Assembly: GCF_003184185.1 (NCBI RefSeq)
Contig: NZ_QHJG01000050.1
Location: 1,653 to 24,259, forward strand
Source of the DNA: Legionella qingyii
Lineage (GTDB): Bacteria > Pseudomonadota > Gammaproteobacteria > Legionellales > Legionellaceae
DNA length: 22,607 nucleotides
Direction: 5' to 3'
Positions 1-5,724 of the stretch are shown piece by piece; the stretch's first letter is position 1; each line of letters opens with the position of its first letter. The translations under genes and the position numbers were made by a program. The notes below the pieces were generated by a model. That model did no database searches and had not been told where the DNA came from. It worked only from the letters and a program-made list of their open reading frames with translations.

Positions 1-3000
1 GGGGGGGGGATTCACTGGGGTAGGCTTCTAGTACCTTATCTATCATCCCCCTCCATTTATCATGAATTATAGATAATCTTTGAAATTGTGCTTCACGTTG
101 CTTTAATCTGCTTACTAGTTTAAAGCACTGCTCTGCATCCTCGGGCGCGGTCAATATAATACTGTTGATTTCTTCGTCTAATTTCTTGAACCAATCAGGT
201 TGGGTTACCTCTTGAAGAAACTGTTTATCTTCTTCGGATATGAGTTGAACATTAGTTTCTCCTAACGATCCTTGCAAAACGTCCAACCATTTAAAAAAAT
301 CCTCACTTTTTCCTATTAGGGAATAAAAATCCTGCGGAAACCCAAGTCTTTGCAAGGAAACCGACTCTTGCTTTAATGGGTGAGTTTGGGCATTTTCCCT
401 AATTTTTCCTTTTAATCGACTTAGCTTTTCTGCAACATCAGTTGTGGGTGCATCCTGCCCGCCAAGATTTTTTGCTGAAGATTGCCCCAATGCGATCTGC
501 TGTATTTCATAAAAGTGATTAAAACTATAGTCAATCTGCTCTTGTTTTAGTTTGTTTACCTCATTTTCTATATTGCTCAACAATTTATTAGATACAAAGT
601 CGTATAAGGGGCGTGACGCCACAAATTGCTCTAAGCGGAGTAATTCGGCCATTATTTTAGAATTTGGATTGACGGCTTGTTCTATTTCAATTTGTTTGTG
701 AATTACGGTTAACCAATGCACTTTGAAGCCTGTAGTAATGAGATCACGGCTGGACCTTAACGCAGATAAATCGGAGAGATTATAATGTTGAGCCAGCTCG
801 CTGCTTGGAATATCCACGTCTTGCTGTAGGTAATGATATGTATGCAGCTCCTGACGCAAAAATGCTTCAAGATCACCCTCATTGTGTATATCAATCAAGA
901 TTTGTACCTGTCGATCATCATTGCTGACTTGACTGGCAATCTCCGCCGAAAATTGCAGTTCAGTAAGAAATGTTGGCATTGCTTCAATATCAACGTCTGG
1001 ATATTGTTGTTTAAAATGAGCTTGTATCCGTGTGCGACTCGCATAGATGGCTTTAATCGCTCTATCGAGATCATCGGTATCATCAGAGGCAACAGAAATA
1101 AATGCATGCATTTGATTAAAGAAGGCAAGAGGATTCACTTGCGAAGAAGCGGCTTGAGTGCCAAAAGCCATTGCGTCTTCAAAATTCGCAATGTCTTTGG
1201 CATTGTATTTTGGTGAATAAGCATCGATACCTCCAGTTAGTGTAATATCGACAAATTCGGCAATCTGTTTGCAATAGGTTACTAGCTCTTCGCGTGACCA
1301 TAGGGTTAGATGATTAATCTCTGTGTCAAAGTCAAAATCTTCCGCGACTATAACCAAGTCCTCTTGATTAAGAATATTTTTAAGTTGTGTGTATTGAGTA
1401 TGATCAATTGTTATCTGAACATCGCGATAATTGGGAGCATCTCTTAACTGTTTCATGGTGTTTGATAGGGAATCTGTGCTGCGATATGTGTTGCATAAAA
1501 ACCTAAAGTGTTGCTGAGCTACTTTTTGAGTTACTTTTGCTTTGAGGAGAGATTCATTCAAGCGTTCAAGCGTTGAGTTAATGGCATCGAGTTCTTCTTC
1601 AACTCGTTTAATAGGAGCGTGAGTCAAATCTTCCTCGAATCGAGGGATTAAAGCGTCCAGGAGCTTAATTACGTCGTTTTGTACTTCTTGGTTTTTAAAT
1701 TGAGTATTGCTTGACTTCATCCGTGCATCAATTTCAAGAAGCATTTCTCTTTTAGTTGCAAATTCCTCTCTTATTGAATTTTCTCTTTTTTGTTGGGGAA
1801 TTCTTTCTTCAATTTCTTTGAAAATTTTCTTTATCTTTTCCTCTGCTGTGTTCAATTCAAAAATACTATTTAACAGATGGCTGTAATCTCCAAGCTTGGG
1901 TTCGGTGACCGCCTCGATTTTTTTATGTGCATTGAATAGCGGTTGGATTAACTGATTCATCTCTTGTTTCAGATCGTCAATCTCAGGACCATTTTTGTTC
2001 TTTAATTCCAAAATCAGTTTTTTTTCAAGGTCGGCCGCTTCTTTTAGGAGTGGCTCGTAGTGTTCATAAAATTCTACTTTTTTTGCTCTAAATAATTCAT
2101 CTTGTTTATCGGATTTATTAAAAGCTACTAATACCTTATCGATTGCTATTATTTTATCAATTATCGGATATACTTTATCCAGCGTTTCTTTCAATGCTTT
2201 ATTTTGTCTTTCTAATAATTTATTTGCTTCTCTTAGATAACTTTCTTCCAATGCTTTATTTTGTCTTTCAAAAAATTGATTCGCTTCTCTTAGATAACTT
2301 TCTTCCAATGCTTTATTTTGTCTTTCAAAAAGTTCTTGCTGATTCTTTTCTTGCAATGGTCGATCTATTAATTTTTTTAATCTATTTCGATGTTCCTCTT
2401 GTAGAGCGCGTTCCTTTTCTAATTTCACCGCCAGGAGTTTTTCCACTTCCTGAGCAAAGTTGTTCATCTCTTCTTGGAGTTGGAGTAATTGGACATCTAC
2501 TTCTTGTTTTAACAGTTCTGCTTCTTTATTCTCCTCACCGAAGATTTCGTTGAGTCTTCTGGTAAATGGAGAAAGAAAATCTACCACGAAATTTGCAGAA
2601 AAATTGCCTAATGCAGTGCGATAAAAATTTTCTAGCTTTGCAAGGGCATTATTTTGCGAAAAGGGTTGAAGACTAAGTTTCTCCCATTTTGTAGCTTCTA
2701 AGATTCGAAGAACATTTAAGTGGCTGGTAATTGTAGAAATTAATGAGGCATTTAATTCTGAGAGCGAACTGATCTCATCGTTTAATTCGCTGTTGATTAT
2801 AGAAATTAATGGGGATTTTAATTCTGAGAGCCAATTGCTCTCATCTTTGTTTTGGGCTTCTTCAATATCCACAACTTTAATTTTTTTCTTTCTATGATAT
2901 TTTTTTTCCAGTTCTTCTAATTGATACATCGCATTTAAAAGATTCACATAATCTTGGCTCGTCGGTTCTTGTTGAAACTCTTTGTTGATAATTGCTGCGG

Positions 3001-3568
3001 CTTCTTGCCATTTTTGTTTTAATGATCCTAAACTTAGTTTGCTCTTAATTCGTTTTTCAATTAAAACCATCTTTTCCCTTGCCAGAGACTGCATCACAGC
3101 ATATGTATCTCGCTTACTGTATTCGAAGGATTTTATATCTGCATCAATCGCAATTGCTCTTGCGAATTTAAGTTCTATTTTTTCTAAGGCGTTTTCTAAA
3201 ATAGCTTTTTGTGTGGGTAAGCGTTCTTCTTCTGGAAGTGAAGCAATGGAATTAATGTCTAATTCTAATTGCAAAAAAATTCTGCTAAGTTCCATCCACA
3301 AATCATTCGCCTCATCCACCTCTAAATCTGATTTTTGATCATACTGCCTCCCCCTCGAATCTGATTTTTTATCAGGCTGTATATTTGATGGTATTGAATT
3401 GTAAACTTTTTTGAAGAAAGATTCTTGGACTATCCCACTTAATTGCATTTCTCCAAACTCAGGTTGTTTGAGTTTGTGAAATTGGGTATTTTTTAAGGTT
3501 CGTATTTTATTGATGAGAAGTCTAACTTCGTCAACTATATCGAGTGGCTCATTTTTGGATTTTGACAT
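1..3568 (-). CDS. Very long coiled-coil protein, candidate Dot/Icm effector (C-terminus beyond the left edge)
   Basis: I read this frame codon by codon from the ATG at 3568 to the left edge. It is open for 1189 codons with no stop, so the C-terminus lies outside the window. A GGGGAG ribosome site sits about 10 nt upstream of the ATG. The protein is hydrophilic, rich in Lys, Glu, Leu and Gln, and has no signal peptide or membrane segment. Long heptad-like helices fill roughly residues 200-700. Two internal repeats lie there: a 22-residue unit (about 247-290) and a 19-residue unit starting ERQNKAL (415-463). I see no enzyme motif. Size, coiled coils and the PmrA-type box upstream fit a Legionella type IV effector of the SdhA/SidH style, but I cannot assign a family. 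The lower-strand frame is the real gene; shorter plus-strand frames across it are shadows. Confidence 0.85.
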   Translation of the reverse strand, partial: MSKSKNEPLDIVDEVRLLINKIRTLKNTQFHKLKQPEFGEMQLSGIVQESFFKKVYNSIPSNIQPDKKSDSRGRQYDQKSDLEVDEANDLWMELSRIFLQLELDINSIASLPEEERLPTQKAILENALEKIELKFARAIAIDADIKSFEYSKRDTYAVMQSLAREKMVLIEKRIKSKLSLGSLKQKWQEAAAIINKEFQQEPTSQDYVNLLNAMYQLEELEKKYHRKKKIKVVDIEEAQNKDESNWLSELKSPLISIINSELNDEISSLSELNASLISTITSHLNVLRILEATKWEKLSLQPFSQNNALAKLENFYRTALGNFSANFVVDFLSPFTRRLNEIFGEENKEAELLKQEVDVQLLQLQEEMNNFAQEVEKLLAVKLEKERALQEEHRNRLKKLIDRPLQEKNQQELFERQNKALEESYLREANQFFERQNKALEESYLREANKLLERQNKALKETLDKVYPIIDKIIAIDKVLVAFNKSDKQDELFRAKKVEFYEHYEPLLKEAADLEKKLILELKNKNGPEIDDLKQEMNQLIQPLFNAHKKIEAVTEPKLGDYSHLLNSIFELNTAEEKIKKIFKEIEERIPQQKRENSIREEFATKREMLLEIDARMKSSNTQFKNQEVQNDVIKLLDALIPRFEEDLTHAPIKRVEEELDAINSTLERLNESLLKAKVTQKVAQQHFRFLCNTYRSTDSLSNTMKQLRDAPNYRDVQITIDHTQYTQLKNILNQEDLVIVAEDFDFDTEINHLTLWSREELVTYCKQIAEFVDITLTGGIDAYSPKYNAKDIANFEDAMAFGTQAASSQVNPLAFFNQMHAFISVASDDTDDLDRAIKAIYASRTRIQAHFKQQYPDVDIEAMPTFLTELQFSAEIASQVSNDDRQVQILIDIHNEGDLEAFLRQELHTYHYLQQDVDIPSSELAQHYNLSDLSALRSSRDLITTGFKVHWLTVIHKQIEIEQAVNPNSKIMAELLRLEQFVASRPLYDFVSNKLLSNIENEVNKLKQEQIDYSFNHFYEIQQIALGQSSAKNLGGQDAPTTDVAEKLSRLKGKIRENAQTHPLKQESVSLQRLGFPQDFYSLIGKSEDFFKWLDVLQGSLGETNVQLISEEDKQFLQEVTQPDWFKKLDEEINSIILTAPEDAEQCFKLVSRLKQREAQFQRLSIIHDKWRGMIDKVLEAYPSESPP
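2180..2326 (-). repeat. 57-bp in-frame tandem repeat, about 2.6 copies
   Basis: The plus-strand segment CAATGCTTTATTTTGTCTTT recurs at 2192, 2249 and 2306, exactly 57 bp apart. In the long coiled-coil protein this is a 19-residue unit starting ERQNKAL and running through a YLREAN segment; copies begin near residues 415, 434 and 453. The two right-hand copies are almost identical in DNA and the leftmost has diverged. This indicates recent duplication within a coiled coil, and copy number may vary between strains. Confidence 0.9.
2699..2830 (-). repeat. 66-bp in-frame duplication, 2 copies
   Basis: The plus-strand segment TAGAAATTAATG occurs at 2734 and 2800, 66 bp apart, with further matches around both (TTTAATTCTGAGAG). 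The encoded unit is 22 residues and begins LSEL; copies lie near residues 247-268 and 269-290 of the long coiled-coil protein. The copies are more diverged than the 57-bp repeats. Confidence 0.75.
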
Positions 3569-3603
3569 GCTTTTCTAACTCCCCTATCAACGAGTTATTT
3601 ATA

Positions 3604-3636
3604 ATCATATTATGTAAACCTTAAGTATTTATTAAG
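3604..3636 (-). promoter_or_regulatory. PmrA-type box and -10 of the coiled-coil gene
   Basis: Read on the minus strand, CTTAA (3636-3632) and CTTAA (3625-3621) form a direct repeat with an 11-bp period, in the context CTTAATAAA-TA-CTTAAGGTT. The Legionella PmrA consensus known to me is cTTAATatT-N2-cTTAATatT, with the same period. A good -10 hexamer, TATGAT (3609-3604), follows 7 nt after the second half-site. The start codon is about 36 nt further on. Spacing and position are what an activator-dependent promoter needs; binding itself is inferred. Confidence 0.65.
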
Positions 3637-3775
3637 GGCTATTCGTTTTATTAAGCATATACACCTATTTATTCCAAGCCATGGCTTAGGATGAGCAATT
3701 CATTTCTATTTGCTTAAAGCATCAATTCAAAGATTTGTATGATAAGAAACCACTCTCCCACACAAAACTGCATTT

Positions 3776-4234
3776 TTAGCATTGCAATAACGCTTTCGGA
3801 TGAACCAGGTTTAAAAAATCGTCTCTTTTGATTTTTAGCAGTTGATCATGGTTTCCTGCGTTAAAGACGAGCCATTCCTTATGCGCAAGACTATCTGCAA
3901 GATAGACGTCCATATTATAGAGTTCACCAAAAAGGGGTATCGCGCCAACTTCGCAGTCTTTAAATTTGTCTTGAAATTCGAACTCTTTAGCAAGCTCTGC
4001 GCGTTTTGCTCGAGTCTCCTTTTTTAATAGATCTAAATTCAGTCGCGTATTGGCGGGGATTGCGACAAGTGTAAATTTACCATCCAGTTTGACAACTACA
4101 GATTTAGCAAAATGGTTTCCCTTAATATGTGCTGCTTGTGCACATTGCGATGCGGTATAGGCTCTGGGATGACTGATTGTCTTATATGGAATATCATGAG
4201 TTTTCATATATTTTCTAATGGATGGGTTTAACAT
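3776..4234 (-). CDS. YbaK/ProX-type aminoacyl-tRNA deacylase
   Basis: This is a 152-residue protein of the YbaK/aminoacyl-tRNA editing family. Such proteins hydrolyse mischarged tRNAs (for example Cys-tRNA-Pro or Ala-tRNA-Pro) in trans in the cytoplasm. The family hallmarks are visible: the SQCAQAAHI helix, the lysine in FAKSVVVK (K44), expected to be the catalytic lysine, the strand VAIPANTRLNL, and the GAIPLFG loop that shapes the pocket. Length is normal for the family. I chose the ATG at 4234 because GGGAG lies 7 nt upstream; a TTG five codons earlier keeps the frame open but has no ribosome site. Which amino acid is edited cannot be read from sequence. The gene is divergent from the F-box gene. 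Confidence 0.88.
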   Translation of the reverse strand: MLNPSIRKYMKTHDIPYKTISHPRAYTASQCAQAAHIKGNHFAKSVVVKLDGKFTLVAIPANTRLNLDLLKKETRAKRAELAKEFEFQDKFKDCEVGAIPLFGELYNMDVYLADSLAHKEWLVFNAGNHDQLLKIKRDDFLNLVHPKALLQC

Positions 4235-4265
4235 GAGGAGCTCCCACAAAGGATGGATATGTTTA

Positions 4266-4294
4266 ATTATAGGACATTTTGTCCGTGATCGTTG
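4266..4294 (-). promoter_or_regulatory. Probable promoter of the YbaK-type gene with a dyad
   Basis: The minus strand carries a perfect TATAAT (4271-4266) 31 nt upstream of the chosen start. The -35 position 17 bp further up is poor (CAACGA). The spacer contains a 13-bp dyad, GGACA-TTT-TGTCC (4272-4284), directly against the -10, a position where a repressor or activator could act. No regulator is identified. Confidence 0.45.
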
Positions 4295-4433
4295 CGATGC
4301 CAGCGTGTTTTATCTACCATCTATTTTAAATTTGTGACAAGATGATTTCTGCTTTGCAAAGCGGGTTCGCAATGTTCTTAAACCCAAGGAACCACAAGAG
4401 TGAAAGGTGTATGCTAAAAACAAGGAATAGTCG

Positions 4434-4988
4434 ATGCGCAATACCGATCAACAAAATCAAAGTCCTTTTGATAAACTTGCTAATGAAATGCTGTTAGCGA
4501 TTCTTAATACTCAGAATAAAGAGAAACATTATATTCTTAACCCAAAAGATATTTTGTCTTTTGCTTTAAGTTGCCAACGTTTTAATGGAATAAGCCTGGA
4601 TGCCAATTGCTTTTTTTCTCCTCATAAATATAACGATCTGCGACAAAAATCCTCTGATTATCACGAATATAAGGAAAGAAGGCTTACTCAATTGAAGAAT
4701 GCACAACGAGTGTGGCATGAACAAAACGGAGCGTTTTATTTGAATAAGACTAATAGAAATAGAATGGCTACCGGTTTAGGTTTACTTCTAGCATCTATTT
4801 TCGCGTTCACGTTTGATATGAGCTATGGAGCTTATTTGTTAACCACGTTAGTTTTATCTGTACTGGCGCTGGTGATTAACGACCTCCTTTTTGAGCACAT
4901 AGAGTATTCGTTAAATTCATCTGATGTGAGCGCTATTCCTCTCCAATTTTTTGAAGAGGAAATCGTAGGTAAGTCGAACTTAATTTAG
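4434..4988 (+). CDS. Small F-box-like protein with a membrane hairpin, candidate effector
   Basis: This 184-residue protein has an F-box-like segment at residues 12-55: FDKLANEMLLAIL, then the PKDILSFALSCQRFNGI half that matches the usual DLLSLSLVCKRFN pattern. About ten extra residues sit between the two halves. F-boxes bind SKP1 and recruit substrates to eukaryotic SCF ubiquitin ligases; bacteria lack SKP1, so a bacterial F-box protein points to a host-acting effector. A charged linker (60-110) follows, then two hydrophobic segments (about 112-128 and 132-149) and a short acidic tail. The protein could thus sit in a host membrane with the F-box in the cytosol. AAGGA lies 7 nt before the ATG. 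The F-box is degenerate and the fold is inferred. Confidence 0.7.
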   Translation: MRNTDQQNQSPFDKLANEMLLAILNTQNKEKHYILNPKDILSFALSCQRFNGISLDANCFFSPHKYNDLRQKSSDYHEYKERRLTQLKNAQRVWHEQNGAFYLNKTNRNRMATGLGLLLASIFAFTFDMSYGAYLLTTLVLSVLALVINDLLFEHIEYSLNSSDVSAIPLQFFEEEIVGKSNLI

Positions 4989-5046
4989 CCTGTAATGCGC
5001 TTGGATTTATGATGAATACGCCTTTTATTGAATTGAGTAACATTAG

Positions 5047-5075
5047 GCTGCTTATTAAAAGTATAAGCAGCTTTA
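5047..5075 (+). terminator. Hairpin terminator after the F-box gene
   Basis: GCTGCTTAT (5047-5055) and ATAAGCAGC (5063-5071) form a perfect 9-bp stem with a 7-nt loop, followed by TTTAT. It lies 58 nt after the F-box gene stop. The T tract is short, so efficiency is uncertain. It could also serve the gene remnant on the other strand. Confidence 0.55.
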
Positions 5076-5084
5076 TGAAGTATG

Positions 5085-5310
5085 TTAATTGGGTTTTGAA
5101 AATGCGTTTGCTGCTATTTCAATATCTGACTCACTTTCTTCAATAGCATTCTCATTTTTTCCTGTTAAAGAGGCTACTCTATGTAAAAGCCCTTCAGGTA
5201 ATGTACTGAACAATGACGATTTAGTACGAAATGCTTGAGCAAGAACCCGAGAATTTTTTCTTATTTCTGAGATTCTATCCAATTCATTCTTTAACGTGAA
5301 GTAGGTATGC
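5085..5310 (-). pseudogene. 3' remnant of a Legionella-type protein gene
   Basis: About 75 codons are open on the minus strand, ending in a helical tail that contains LPEGLLHRVASLTG and then an acidic stretch. I associate this kind of ending (hydrophobic helix, ASLTG, acidic stretch, short tail) with the C-termini of several Legionella proteins, though I cannot name the parent. The frame runs on its 5' side straight into istB debris near 5311, so the first residues of the open frame are not gene sequence and the original start is lost. The likely history is truncation by an IS21-type insertion that later decayed. Confidence 0.45.
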
Positions 5311-5449
5311 CTGTATTGGCGATAACACACTGGCTGACGCTATTCTGGATCGTCAGGTGCATAACGCCCATCGATTAAATTTGAAAGGAGAGTCAATGAG
5401 AAAAATACGGGGTAAATTGACTGAAAGTGAACATCAACGGTTAGTTTAA
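5311..5449 (+). pseudogene. C-terminal remnant of an IS21-family IstB ATPase
   Basis: The plus strand encodes [20 protein letters not shown] followed by the NLKGESMRK segment and a stop (TAA 5447-5449). This is the conserved C-terminal end of IstB, the AAA+ helper of IS21-family transposases (usual form: GD-x2[14 protein letters not shown]7-GESMRK). Only about 44 of the usual 250 or so residues remain. The left junction is near 5311-5318, where it meets the gene remnant on the opposite strand. No partner transposase (istA) or terminal repeats are seen. Confidence 0.75.
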
Positions 5450-5460
5450 CAATTATTTAG

Positions 5461-5607
5461 GGGGGGGCATTTTTGCACGCTGATTTACACAAATTGATGG
5501 AAATTTTCAAGGCACTTGCACACGATCCCGATCTTGAATGGGAGTTCATTGACGGGAGCATTGTTCGTGCCCAACACAGTACCGGTGCATGTACTAAAGT
5601 TGCTTAA
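5461..5607 (+). pseudogene. Fragment of an IS5-family transposase
   Basis: The frame reads through the helix KLMEIFKALAHDPDLEWEF into IDGSIVRAQHSTGA, then stops (TAA 5605-5607). IS5-family transposases carry DP(D/A)-x-EW-x3-ID(G/S)(S/T)IVRAHQHS-(A/T)GA around the first catalytic Asp. Here one codon of the HQH motif is missing and the frame stops just afterwards, so it cannot be active. Eight G residues precede it. This is a second, unrelated IS remnant within 300 bp of the istB tail. Confidence 0.75.
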
Positions 5608-5687
5608 CAAGGTGTCCAATTTTCCCGGGCAAGATCAGCTATCACGTCAGCAGTTCCCGAAGAAAAATCAGTTTTTTATAAATTAAC

Positions 5688-5718
5688 TATACTATCTAAA
5701 TAAATATTATTGTGGAGG
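5688..5718 (+). promoter_or_regulatory. Probable -10 and ribosome site of the 956-residue gene
   Basis: TATACT (5688-5693) is a good -10 hexamer 32 nt upstream of the ATG at 5725, in AT-rich DNA just after the IS debris. The -35 position is weak. GGAGG (5714-5718) is a strong ribosome site 6 nt before that ATG. It decides the start against a TTG at 5710 that would overlap it. Confidence 0.45.
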
Positions 5719-5724
5719 CACATA

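Noticed and set aside
1..10. Nine G residues at the left edge
   Set aside because: In frame they read as prolines of the coiled-coil protein. A homopolymer at a sequence end may also be an assembly artefact, so I draw nothing from it.
833..3338. Plus-strand open frames at 833-1216, 2143-2553 and 2982-3338
   Set aside because: They lie antisense to a 1189-codon uninterrupted minus-strand frame with its own start, ribosome site and promoter; their proteins are low-complexity mirror images of the coiled coil.
3676..3687. AAGCCATGGCTT palindrome between the first two genes
   Set aside because: It is a short 12-bp symmetry with no T run and no clear promoter relation; likely chance.
4235..4249. 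TTG start for the YbaK-type gene five codons upstream
   Set aside because: The ribosome site GGGAG falls inside that extension and is correctly spaced for the ATG at 4234.
5318..5330. Start of an 81-residue gene (5085-5330)
   Set aside because: Its first residues are encoded antisense to istB sequence, so the start is an accident of the junction; only the downstream part is a gene remnant.
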